From the NCBI RefSeq assembly GCF_003946245.1, contig NZ_RHNN01000005.1, positions 80,364-144,363 of the forward strand: a stretch of DNA of 64,000 nt, in the 5' to 3' direction. Of the stretch, positions 24,821-32,972 are shown piece by piece. Source of the DNA: Levilactobacillus cerevisiae. GTDB lineage: Bacteria > Bacillota > Bacilli > Lactobacillales > Lactobacillaceae. Each line of letters begins with the position of its first letter. Position 1 is the first letter of the stretch. The notes below the pieces were generated by a model. That model was not told the origin of the DNA. It made no database searches and saw only the letters and a list, made by a program, of their open reading frames with translations. A program made the position numbers and the translations under genes.

Positions 24821-27133
24821 CTAAATATAAGGCATATAAAGACTGGAGTCATTGGATTCAAAACCAACGGTGATTGTAGAAACTGCTGGTTCATATCCTG
24901 AATGAGAACTTAGTGAAAATTCGTAAGGTAGGTTCTTGTTAGAAGTAACGGTCGTGATAAGAAATTGTTGCCCATTGGGCAATACACCATAAATTGATTG
25001 GGAATACGCGTGGTGGGCGGCCTCATTACCATTTCCGCCCTCAGGCATAGGTAGTCGAACATTTTGGGAGCTAGACCAAGTACTACCCGCACCAACACCC
25101 TTGACGCGCATGTTAGAACTGTCATGAATATCTTTAGCTTTTTGGGGAATAGTCTTACCATCTTGTTTTGTAGGCTGCAACATTGATTTATAAGTGTAGA
25201 TTTTGTTGTAGTCAACATGGATGTTTGACATTGTATGTCCACCACTAACTGTGAATAGTACATAGGAAGGTGCAGAGGCCAGTGCACGTTCGGCATTACT
25301 CTGGTTACCAACACGTACGTGAACAAGTTGTGGATTCATGTTGAAGAAGGAGTTATTATTAATTGTGAAGCCGCTGTTATTTTTGACTGTTACGTTCTTT
25401 TTGTAATTATAAAACATGAAAACATTGGGCGAGACTTGCGTTTTCCGTCGTTCAATTTGATTTCCGGTGAAGGTGACATTTTGAACTGAAGGAAAATGAA
25501 TTGGGGCAAAGTAACCATAGCCGCCATAGTTTGCTGGTTTGGGATCTAAAACCAAGCAGTTCGTCATTTGAATATTGCTTGGAACACGATTTCCACCACC
25601 GGGAGTACCGTCAGTGCTGTTATTTGATAATGTTTTGTGGGTACCAACTGGATGGGGACCAAACTTTTTAAGGTGGTTTGCTTCATTATCCGTATACAGG
25701 GGGAGAAAACGGCATTGATTGATGAATACGTCATGGGTAGGTAAGAACGTGTAGGTATGGTTTAAAGGTGTTGCACTAGTGCCACTTTCGTAATCATAGT
25801 CAATTTGAATTGCTTCTTTATAACAATACTTATCTCGGATGGGCTCAATGGTATCGAAGCCAACTCCGATAAATGTTGAATCGTTGATGTAAATGTGGGA
25901 AGAACCGCAGAGATCGATACAGTGCCCACCATTGGACTCAGTTTGGTCGAAGATACATTTTGTGAAAGAAACGTTATGACTAGTCAAAAGGTTATGGACT
26001 AAGCGATATACGTTACTTCCGTTCGATGCAGTGTAGTCGATACCACGGAAGGTCACATTTGACCAGGCGACATTGTTGGCACATTCATATTGGAAGGCGG
26101 CTCCCGAGTGAGCAGTATCTGAAGCGTAATTGTCGGTTTGAGTTCCTAAAAAAGTTGCACCATCTTCACCAATGAAATCAACGTTTGAAGAAATCTCCGG
26201 GCGGCCAACTTTATAGACTCCAGCCGGGATCCTAACAGTAACTTTAGAATTGGGATGAAAGTCAACTAGCTTTTGAAAGGCATTATCGTTTACCCGGCAG
26301 TTACTCTCTGATAGCCCTGAAATCCCTCCCAGGTCTCGAACAAAATCAATCAGTGATTGTCCGGGAGTTAAACCACCAGCTGAAGAATTACCTGCTGAAT
26401 TTCCTGGATTTACAGTATTTGAGTTGTTTCCACTATCGCCTGGTGTGGTTACAGTTTCTTGCGAGTAAACAGGATCACCAGGGTGAGAGTCAGATACACC
26501 ATAAGGACGATAAGGATCAATGGTTGCGTAAGGAACATAATAGGTTGCACCGCTGGTGTGGATGTAACGTAACCAGTAGTGGCCGTCGGACTTGATTTTT
26601 GCATTGTAATATATCGTGTCACCAATTTTAATATGATCCACTGTCGTCGCATTGGTCATATTAGTTCGATCGCGGCCACGAGCAGGCTCATCGTATTTAT
26701 ACGAGCCGCTGATGACAAGTGTGGTGCCATCTGGGGTTTGGTCTGCAACGTTAGCTCCGGCATAACCGGTCAGAGTGCCTAAACCGTGATTCGTATGAGA
26801 CGGCGAAGTAGATGGGGTGCCACCAGAAACATTTGTAGAAGCTGGCTTAATCGGATTCCCAGGATTGGTATCCGTCCCAAAGTAAGTTCCCTTATCCGTG
26901 TTGGCGTAAGGTACATAGTGACGGCCACCAGAATTACTCATGTAGGACAGCCACAGGTGATTTCCGTTCTTGAGCTTACTGTCATAGTTGACGGATTGGC
27001 CAACCTGATAAGTGACAATCCCAGGATCACTCATGTCAGGCGTGTTGCGGACCCGACATTTGGTATTGAAGGTGAAGCGACCGGACGTATAAATCTTGTA
27101 CATATCAGGGGTGTTGTTAACGTTAATAGACAT
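24821..27133 (-). CDS. SH3-repeat protein with right-handed beta-helix (pectate-lyase/tailspike-like) domain
   Basis: 770 residues from the ATG at 27133. The first ~230 residues are two SH3 wall-binding repeats, the first nearly identical to the start of the metallophosphoesterase protein at 15729. The remainder is a parallel beta-helix of the pectate lyase / phage tailspike superfamily (NAFQKLVDFHPNSKVTVRIP, AGVYKVGRPEISSNVDFIGE, repeated short strands with asparagine ladders such as FTKCIFDQ, NVTFTGNQIERR, GFTINNNSFFN). The substrate would be a wall or surface polysaccharide, but none can be named. No signal peptide. It follows the holin gene and its terminator on the same strand. Confidence 0.75.
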   Translation of the reverse strand: MSINVNNTPDMYKIYTSGRFTFNTKCRVRNTPDMSDPGIVTYQVGQSVNYDSKLKNGNHLWLSYMSNSGGRHYVPYANTDKGTYFGTDTNPGNPIKPASTNVSGGTPSTSPSHTNHGLGTLTGYAGANVADQTPDGTTLVISGSYKYDEPARGRDRTNMTNATTVDHIKIGDTIYYNAKIKSDGHYWLRYIHTSGATYYVPYATIDPYRPYGVSDSHPGDPVYSQETVTTPGDSGNNSNTVNPGNSAGNSSAGGLTPGQSLIDFVRDLGGISGLSESNCRVNDNAFQKLVDFHPNSKVTVRIPAGVYKVGRPEISSNVDFIGEDGATFLGTQTDNYASDTAHSGAAFQYECANNVAWSNVTFRGIDYTASNGSNVYRLVHNLLTSHNVSFTKCIFDQTESNGGHCIDLCGSSHIYINDSTFIGVGFDTIEPIRDKYCYKEAIQIDYDYESGTSATPLNHTYTFLPTHDVFINQCRFLPLYTDNEANHLKKFGPHPVGTHKTLSNNSTDGTPGGGNRVPSNIQMTNCLVLDPKPANYGGYGYFAPIHFPSVQNVTFTGNQIERRKTQVSPNVFMFYNYKKNVTVKNNSGFTINNNSFFNMNPQLVHVRVGNQSNAERALASAPSYVLFTVSGGHTMSNIHVDYNKIYTYKSMLQPTKQDGKTIPQKAKDIHDSSNMRVKGVGAGSTWSSSQNVRLPMPEGGNGNEAAHHAYSQSIYGVLPNGQQFLITTVTSNKNLPYEFSLSSHSGYEPAVSTITVGFESNDSSLYMPYI

Positions 27134-27167
27134 AATAATTAACCTTCTTCTTTTATTTTTTTGTAAC

Positions 27168-27206
27168 AAAAAGCACCTCGCTGGTTTGATACAGTGAGAT
27201 GCTTTT
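27168..27206 (-). terminator. Terminator behind the holin gene
   Basis: On the minus strand AAAAGCATCTCACTG pairs with CAGCGAGGTGCTTTTT. It sits in the leader of the beta-helix gene, so that gene needs read-through or a promoter of its own in the ~35 bp left. Confidence 0.8.
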
Positions 27207-27217
27207 AATCTGTATAA

Positions 27218-27571
27218 CTACAGATTGTGTTGATCGCCATTAGTGACGTGCTTGTAGACCTGGTACGCATTTTCTACAGCTGCGGAAACAGTTGCGGCCT
27301 TAACCGTAATGCCTTGTTCATTGAGCTTGGCTGTAATGAACCGAATGGCCTCAGCTTTTCGACCAACGTTGTCGAGTTCGGTCATGACAGCAAGTTCAGG
27401 AACAATGAAGTTTGCAAGTTGCTCGGTCAGCTTAAGGGCTTGCACCAACTGTTGATGATGATTCAGTTTAATTCTGCCGAGTAAAAGGGGTCTAAGCGCA
27501 TAGTAGGTGGTAAAAACGACTGCTGAGATAAGTGAAACTAGTCCAGTCGTTGCAAAGTCAAAAGGATGCAT
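27218..27571 (-). CDS. Phage holin, LLH-like
   Basis: 117 residues. ATG at 27571 with GAAAGGAGAACACGCC upstream. One N-terminal membrane segment (TGLVSLISAVVFTTYYALRP), then a long charged helical region (LKLTEQLANFIVPELAVMTE, KAEAIRFITAKLNEQGITVK) ending in ENAYQVYKHV. This is the layout of the phage LLH-type holins of lactobacilli. It would open the membrane for endolysins without signal peptides. The gene is now 7 kb from the endolysin gene, with other genes and an IS between. A hairpin at 27592-27634 sits in its leader. Confidence 0.7.
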   Translation of the reverse strand: MHPFDFATTGLVSLISAVVFTTYYALRPLLLGRIKLNHHQQLVQALKLTEQLANFIVPELAVMTELDNVGRKAEAIRFITAKLNEQGITVKAATVSAAVENAYQVYKHVTNGDQHNL

Positions 27572-27591
27572 GGCGTGTTCTCCTTTCTAAG

Positions 27592-27634
27592 CAGGCCACA
27601 TGATGGAGACTGAAAATGTGGCTTGCCTGTTTTT
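27592..27634. other. Hairpin in the holin leader
   Basis: CAGGCCACAT pairs with ATGTGGCTTGCCTG, with a T run on the plus strand. It lies immediately upstream of the holin ribosome site. It may be a terminator for plus-strand transcripts or a control hairpin. Nothing else is visible in 27635-27777. Confidence 0.45.
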
Positions 27635-27777
27635 GGGTACGATATCATAATAAGGCGGTTGGCGAGCTGTTTTACGCTGTAGTGCGGCAAATTTACGGCC
27701 GGGAAACGGCTGAATGACTGCTGCGGTAGCCGATGGCCTAGGACTGCAGTCGCAGCAGAGCCTTGGAAAACGGACCC

Positions 27778-27846
27778 AAAAAAGGCATCCATTAAGTGAC
27801 TGCCCACAATGGGGTTATCACCTAATGGATGCCTTTAAAATTTTTT
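27778..27846. terminator. Strong bidirectional terminator
   Basis: AAAAAAGGCATCCATTA and GTGA pair with TCAC and TAATGGATGCCTTT, followed by AAAATTTTTT. It ends the SDR operon on the minus strand and insulates the accessory island. Confidence 0.85.
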
Positions 27847-27853
27847 CGCAAAT

Positions 27854-28672
27854 CTAGTGCGTCTCCGCAAATCCACGCCGGCCACCGGGTTTGGGAATCT
27901 GATTCTGCATCATGACGCTGAAGCCGCCGTCAATTGCGAGGCCAGTGGCATTGATGTAACTGGAACGGTCACTTGCCAGGAAGAGAATCGCGTTCGCAAT
28001 ATCATCAGTCGTCCCAATTCGCTTGCTGGCGGTCAACGTTTTCCGGCCCTTTTCCACCTCGGGGTCCGCATAGAAGGCGGCCGACATCGGCGTCTTAACC
28101 AGGCACGGTTCAAGGACGTTACTGCGGATACCGAACATCCCCCATTCAGCCGCCACCTGCTTCGACAGCATATTCACCCCAGCCTTGCTGGTACTGTACG
28201 CGCCACTGTAGGTTTCGGGGATATCACTGGCAACCGTAGAAATATGAACGAAGGTCCCGTGTTTCTGTTCAATCATTAATTTACCAAATTCGTGCGTGAC
28301 TAAGTAATAGCCGTTTAGGTTAACATCCAAGACCTGTTTCCAAGTAGCGTAGTCCAGGTCCTCTAACGGGTCGAATTTCAAAATTCCGGCCGTGTTGATG
28401 ACCACATCGACGTGACCAAACGTGTCCTTGACCTGGTCCACGGCCCGCTGTACGCTAGCTTCTTTGGTGACGTCACAGGTGACCGCCAACCCTGCAATAT
28501 GGTAATCATTGATCAAGTTGGTGACCAACTCGGCCGTCTTATCCTGATCCATGTCTAAGGCGACCACCGTGGCGTGTTGCCCAGCCAACGCCTCACAAAT
28601 TTTCGTGCCCATGCCACCCACGGCACCGGTGACGACGCAAACCTTTTCTTCTAAGCCTAACCACTCTGTCAT
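27854..28672 (-). CDS. Short-chain dehydrogenase/reductase
   Basis: 272 residues from the ATG at 28672, preceded by GAGGAGGAAATTCAC. Classical SDR: TGAVGGMG dinucleotide motif after VCVV, ALDMDQDKT (an Asp after beta-2 favours NAD(H)), VINTAGIL, catalytic Ser in HISTVAS and YSTSK. It ends with a GLAIDGGFSV strand and an unusual tail (GGRRGFAETH). It starts 14 bp after the shikimate dehydrogenase stop, so they share a transcript. The substrate is unknown; context suggests a hydroxyl group on a quinate/shikimate-like ring or a transported organic acid. Confidence 0.8.
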   Translation of the reverse strand: MTEWLGLEEKVCVVTGAVGGMGTKICEALAGQHATVVALDMDQDKTAELVTNLINDYHIAGLAVTCDVTKEASVQRAVDQVKDTFGHVDVVINTAGILKFDPLEDLDYATWKQVLDVNLNGYYLVTHEFGKLMIEQKHGTFVHISTVASDIPETYSGAYSTSKAGVNMLSKQVAAEWGMFGIRSNVLEPCLVKTPMSAAFYADPEVEKGRKTLTASKRIGTTDDIANAILFLASDRSSYINATGLAIDGGFSVMMQNQIPKPGGRRGFAETH

Positions 28673-28686
28673 GTGAATTTCCTCCT

Positions 28687-29538
28687 CTAAAGTGCCTGAT
28701 CTTTCAACGGCATTTCTTGACCAGTCCACAGCTTAAAGGCCGCAGCGCCCTGGTTCAGTAACATGCCTTGCCCGTTGATGACGTGAGCGACGTGGGCGGC
28801 ATTGGCCACCCCCATCAGTTTGGTCACGCTCGGGGCGTAGACGGTATCAAAGACCGTCATATCCTGGTGGAACCAACTCGGGTCATCCACCAAAGTCTTG
28901 TCGATGAGCTTGCCCATCCCCAGTCCAGTGGCATCGGTGTAAACGTCGCTGGCGGTGATGCTCTGCTTAAACTGGTCGCGGTCCTCCAGGGGATAGAAGG
29001 TGGCGTGACAATCCGTCTGTTCGTTAATGATTTTTACAATATTACGCGCGTTTTTCACGGATGGATCATTGATGTTAAAGACATTCAGCGTTTTCAATCC
29101 GGAGAGGGCGGCTTGAATGGCAATCGGCGTGCCGGCACCACCCACGCCAGCCAGCGTCATCGTTTGCCCAGCCAGGCTGACACCGTCGTCGGTCAAGGCG
29201 GCCACAAAGCCAATGCCGTCGGTGGTATACCCGGTCAGTTCGCCGTCATGGTTGACCACGGTGTTCACGGCGCCGACCAGTTCGGCCGTCTTGTCAACGT
29301 GATCCAGTAGGGAAATCACGGCTTGCTTGAACGGCATGGAGACGCTCGCCCCCAGCATTTTAAAGGCACGTAAGGCGTTAACGGCGTCGGGGAGTTGGTC
29401 GGGTTCCACATCAAAGGCCAGGAACCGTGCATTAATTTCCGTTTGTGCAAAGGCCGCGTTGTGCATCGCCGGGGACTTGGAATGTCCAGCCGGATGCGCA
29501 ATCAAGCCAACGAGTTTTGTGTGTCCATCAATTTCCAT
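28687..29538 (-). CDS. aroE: Shikimate (or quinate/shikimate) dehydrogenase
   Basis: 283 residues from the ATG at 29538 with GGAGGTCATATTC upstream. Substrate motif LIAHPAGHSKSPAMHNAAF, catalytic Lys in SVSMPFKQAVI, GAVNTVVNHDGELTGYTTDG (Asn and Asp ligands), the nucleotide loop AGVGGAGTPIAIQAAL, and a terminal LLNQGAAAFKLWTGQ. Position in an operon with an SDR and an organic-acid MFS, divergent from a LysR gene and away from other aro genes, suggests a catabolic (YdiB-like) rather than biosynthetic role. The gene symbol refers to the family. Confidence 0.85.
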   Translation of the reverse strand: MEIDGHTKLVGLIAHPAGHSKSPAMHNAAFAQTEINARFLAFDVEPDQLPDAVNALRAFKMLGASVSMPFKQAVISLLDHVDKTAELVGAVNTVVNHDGELTGYTTDGIGFVAALTDDGVSLAGQTMTLAGVGGAGTPIAIQAALSGLKTLNVFNINDPSVKNARNIVKIINEQTDCHATFYPLEDRDQFKQSITASDVYTDATGLGMGKLIDKTLVDDPSWFHQDMTVFDTVYAPSVTKLMGVANAAHVAHVINGQGMLLNQGAAAFKLWTGQEMPLKDQAL

Positions 29539-29644
29539 GAATATGACCTCCAAAGTATTTTAGGTAAAGGGTTGTTGGCAGAACTTCTTTGAGATGTGCC
29601 TGGCAGACGAGCGCTATTGGCATGCTGCCCCAGGTGATCGTCAT

Positions 29645-30877
29645 CTAAGTCGTTTCGGCGTTGACGTGCTTGCCGATGCCTTGGTGGATCAGGTAGAGGT
29701 CAATCAGAATTCCCACGACCGCGACGCCAATCGCTACCAGATAAGAACCGTTGTAGGCTTGGGTCCCAGCCGAAGCGTTCATGGACAACGTCGCAATTTG
29801 CGGTCCGATTAAGGCGCCAATGGCGTAGCCAAAGAACATGATACCGTAGTTGGTCCCGGAGAATTTCTGGCCAAACGTCTTGCCAGTTAAGGTTGGAAAG
29901 ACAACCAGGACACCCCCGAAGGAAGCTCCCAGGATGATTAAGAAGATGGTGAACATCGCGATATTAGAGGCAAAACGCAAGCCAGCCAGGCCAATGATGG
30001 TTAAGCAGAGGATGACCAGTAACGTCCGGGTTTCACCTAACTTGTCAACGGTTCGACCCGTAATCATCCGACCAAAGAAGTTTGCCAGGGTGTTGACGAC
30101 CACGAAGTTCGCCGCCACGATAGGAGTCAACTGTAGCTGAATCTGCGCGATGGAAGACAGGGAGCCGATTAACATGATGCCGGCCGTGCAGGCAATCGCG
30201 AAGAGTAGCAGTAACAGCCAAAAGTTCAGGGAGCCCATCATTTCTTTAGGCGATTTTCCAGTAGTTGCTGGTGCGGGTTGGTCGTCGTCAGACTTAGGCG
30301 TTTCCGGTGAAGCCATTAACCAGCCGACCAGCCAAATCAAAGCTAAGTAAGCAATCCCAATGGGCATCAAGCCGTTGGCACCCATCGTGTCACAGAGCCA
30401 AGCCCCAGCTTTCGCTAAGACCAGCGGCCCGAGGGAAGCGGCCCCCAGTAACAGGCCGGAGATGGTGCCCCGCTTTTCTGGGAACCATTTCAACGTCGTC
30501 AGGAGCGATGGATTGTAGAGCAGACCGTTCCCACTACCGGCGAGAATCCCAATGGAGAAGTACAGGAACCAGATGTTGTGGGCAAAGGCGCCCAGGAACC
30601 AGCCGAGGCCGAAGATGAAGCCGCCGACGTACATCAGTTTTTTCGGGGAAGAGTGGTCGATGATTCGGCCGGACAGAATCCCGAAGGCTGCCATGAAAAA
30701 TTGATAGATGGTCAGCGTCAGCGCAACCTGTGAGGCCGTGGCGCTAGTCGCTTGTACCAGCGTGTCTGCGAAAACGGAGAACGCTGCGGATGCGGAACAG
30801 CAGAAGATGATGATAAAGGCCGCGGTGAAGATGAACCGTCGGTGGCCGGATACCTGTGTCGTATGTGTTGCTTCCAT
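29645..30877 (-). CDS. MFS transporter, oxalate/formate antiporter (OFA)-like
   Basis: 410 residues from the ATG at 30877 (MEATHTTQVSGHRRFIFTAA), which has AAGGCGGTG upstream; an in-frame extension to 31027 would run through the neighbouring repeat. Twelve hydrophobic helices. Family motifs: GSGNGLLYNPSLLTTLKWFP then EKRGTISG between helices 4 and 5, and GRMITGRTVDKLGETRTLLV in the central loop. OFA members move small carboxylates. It is the first gene before aroE (106 bp apart) and the SDR, so it probably imports or exports their substrate. Confidence 0.82.
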   Translation of the reverse strand: MEATHTTQVSGHRRFIFTAAFIIIFCCSASAAFSVFADTLVQATSATASQVALTLTIYQFFMAAFGILSGRIIDHSSPKKLMYVGGFIFGLGWFLGAFAHNIWFLYFSIGILAGSGNGLLYNPSLLTTLKWFPEKRGTISGLLLGAASLGPLVLAKAGAWLCDTMGANGLMPIGIAYLALIWLVGWLMASPETPKSDDDQPAPATTGKSPKEMMGSLNFWLLLLLFAIACTAGIMLIGSLSSIAQIQLQLTPIVAANFVVVNTLANFFGRMITGRTVDKLGETRTLLVILCLTIIGLAGLRFASNIAMFTIFLIILGASFGGVLVVFPTLTGKTFGQKFSGTNYGIMFFGYAIGALIGPQIATLSMNASAGTQAYNGSYLVAIGVAVVGILIDLYLIHQGIGKHVNAETT

Positions 30878-30940
30878 AATTGAACACCGCCTTGAATTAG
30901 AATGTCGCGTCTGTTGCTGGTTAGACTGGTCGTTGTCCGG

Positions 30941-31120
30941 CTTCCGGGCTGGTGAAAATGGATTGGAACGCTGTGGGCGGACATCCAGAGCCAAAGGGCG
31001 GTCTCTGGATTTACTTTGAGCCTCCAAGGTCGAGTCTCAAAGATACCAGTTCACTAAGCGGCAAAGGTCGCCACTAAGTGAACTCCCACGGCTGAGTCCA
31101 TTTTCACCAGCCCTGCAGCT
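30941..31120 (+). repeat. Cloverleaf intergenic element, type I, forward
   Basis: Arms GGCTGGTGAAAATGGA / TCCATTTTCACCAGCC, then GCTGTGGG / CCCACGGC. Hairpins ATCCAGAGCC / GCGGTCTCTGGAT, ACTTTGAG / CTCAAAG, AGTTCACTAAGCGG / CCACTAAGTGAACT. It lies between the OFA-like gene and the divergent LysR gene. Confidence 0.88.
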
Positions 31121-31263
31121 CCTACGGTGTTAACCAACGACAATAGCTTGTCCGATGACACGGGAGGTTATCGTCACAATCAGCCGGTTTTCTTGGCTTC
31201 CTTTCAGAAGTCGGTGAGCCTAACAAACAATAGACGTGTAATGATATAGGAATAATTTCGAGT

Positions 31264-31279
31264 TAGAAAACGTTTTCTA
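31264..31279. promoter_or_regulatory. Perfect 16-bp palindrome, cre-like
   Basis: TAGAAAACGTTTTCTA is perfectly symmetric and matches the CcpA cre consensus TGWAANCGNTNWCA at 12 of 14 positions. It lies between the divergent OFA/aroE/SDR operon and the LysR gene, 105 bp before the latter. Confidence 0.6.
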
Positions 31280-31383
31280 CACTCTGTATGTTAAGGTGGA
31301 GAGAGAGAAATTACCAATACCGATTGGTCGGGGATTGATAGTCAGAGACTATAGATTGTGAATGATAGAACAGAGGGGTGACC

Positions 31384-32268
31384 ATGAACTTACATCAATT
31401 ACGTTATTTTGAATGTGTTGGCCGATTGGAAAACTATACGCAAGCGGCGCAGGAGTTGCGGGTCAGTCAGCCTAGTCTGACGACCGCCATTCATAAACTG
31501 GAAGATGAGTTGGACCTGACGTTATTTACCAAGCAGGGACGGCACATTGTGCTAACCAACACAGGTAGTCAGCTCCTGCAAGTCGTGCAGCACAGTCTTC
31601 AGACGCTGGACGATGGGGTGGCGCAGCTTCAGGCGGCCAATTCTACGCGGCCCGTGACGATTCGCGTCGGCTGTATTCCCACGGTGATCGGCACCTATTT
31701 GCCCAAGGTCCTCCACCAGTTCGAGCAGGCGCACACCCAACAAATCAGCTTTGAACTGCACAGCGTGACGACGGAAAAAATTCAGACCGGGCTGGCGGCA
31801 AAACAGTATGACCTCGGCATCGCCGCCACGGATAGTCGCGAAGCTGGGGTGCTCTACCAGCCACTCCTGAAGCAGGCATTCATCGTCATCGTGGCGCCGG
31901 ACCACCCGTTAGCCGCGCGCAAACAGTTAGCGTTAACCGACTTGGTGGGAGCGGACGTTTTGACCTATACGCCGGACCTGTTGATTGGCCAAAAGGTTCA
32001 GCGTACGCTCAAACGGCAGGGGGTGGCCGACCGCTTGACGGTCCAGGCTGTCTACCCGGATGAAATCTCGATTGCGGGGATGGTTCAGTCGTCAACAGCG
32101 GTCGGACTGGTGGCGGATACGCTTTACCTGGAGGCGTTCAACCTGGTGAAGATTCCGGTCAACGTGCCAGAGGATTTGCGGGTGATCTACGCCATGTACC
32201 ACGCGGATAATCCGCAGCATGAGACCTTGCGTCAGTTGTTTCAGTTATTTAAATCCGCCGCAGAGTGA
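31384..32268 (+). CDS. LysR-family transcriptional regulator
   Basis: 294 residues from the ATG at 31384 with AGAGGGG upstream (a GTG two codons earlier is possible). Typical LysR head: MNLHQLRYFECVGRLENYTQ, AAQELRVSQPSLTTAIHKLE, LFTKQGRHIVLTNTG. The C-terminal two thirds are the periplasmic-binding-like effector domain (RVGCIPTVIGTYLPKVLHQF, DLGIAATDSR, FIVIVAPDHPLA). It is divergent from the OFA / aroE / SDR operon and is its likely regulator, the inducer probably being the transported or ring acid. Confidence 0.88.
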   Translation: MNLHQLRYFECVGRLENYTQAAQELRVSQPSLTTAIHKLEDELDLTLFTKQGRHIVLTNTGSQLLQVVQHSLQTLDDGVAQLQAANSTRPVTIRVGCIPTVIGTYLPKVLHQFEQAHTQQISFELHSVTTEKIQTGLAAKQYDLGIAATDSREAGVLYQPLLKQAFIVIVAPDHPLAARKQLALTDLVGADVLTYTPDLLIGQKVQRTLKRQGVADRLTVQAVYPDEISIAGMVQSSTAVGLVADTLYLEAFNLVKIPVNVPEDLRVIYAMYHADNPQHETLRQLFQLFKSAAE

Positions 32269-32349
32269 GAAGTCACTTCCCACGAGCCCCAATTTAGGCT
32301 AAAATTACCTATTAAGATACTTGGGTGCCGGGAAAACTAGTCGTGGTCA

Positions 32350-32534
32350 GCGCCTCCAGGCCGGTGAAAATGGGACCGGGCCGCTGTGGGCGGACGCCTG
32401 GAGCCGAAAGGCGGTCTCCAGGCTTACTTTGAGCCTCGAGAACCGAGTCTCAAAGTTACCAATTATCTAAGCAGCAAAAACCGCTACTAAGATAATTCCC
32501 ACGGCTAAGCCCATTTTCACCGGCCTTGCGGCTA
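32350..32534 (+). repeat. Cloverleaf intergenic element, type I, forward
   Basis: Arms GCCGGTGAAAATGGG / CCCATTTTCACCGGC, with CCGCTGTGGG / CCCACGGC. Hairpins CCTGGAGCC / GCGGTCTCCAGG, ACTTTGAG / CTCAAAG, AATTATCTAAG / CTAAGATAATT. Confidence 0.88.
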
Positions 32535-32726
32535 ACACGAGTGGTGGCTGGCACCCAGGTGTCTGAAGGTGACAGGTGGGTGGAATTAAGCAGTCATGTT
32601 TTATGGACGCAATCTGTGGTTTTGTCGTAGAACTTTTGATCAATTGACACAGTGAAACACAAACAGTTAACAAGAGAGACTAAAAATTTTAAGTACAATC
32701 CCGTCTGGTTGCGGGTTAAACCAGTG

Positions 32727-32906
32727 TGAGCCGTGAGGTTGAAAAAAATGGACTCAGCCGGGGGATTTTCTGAGTGGTCTTTGCTCAGAAAATGGTGACT
32801 TTGAGACTGGTTCTCAAGGCTCAAAGCAAGTTCGAAGACCGGGTCTCAGGCTTCGGACGTCCTTCCGCCAGCGTTCCAGTCCATTTTTTTCAACCGGTAA
32901 GGCGCT
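32727..32906 (-). repeat. Cloverleaf intergenic element, type I, reverse
   Basis: Arms GGTTGAAAAAAATGGAC / GTCCATTTTTTTCAACC. Hairpins ATTTTCTGAG / CTCAGAAAAT, CTTTGAGA / CTCAAAG, TTCGAAGACCGG / CAGGCTTCGGA. With the previous copy it forms a head-to-head pair in one gap. It ends 66 bp before the PEPCK-like start. Confidence 0.85.
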
Positions 32907-32972
32907 GTAACCCAGAGTCTAACCCGACAACCAGCTGCGATGTAGGTTACATAATTTGAAAGGGGCTTTTGC

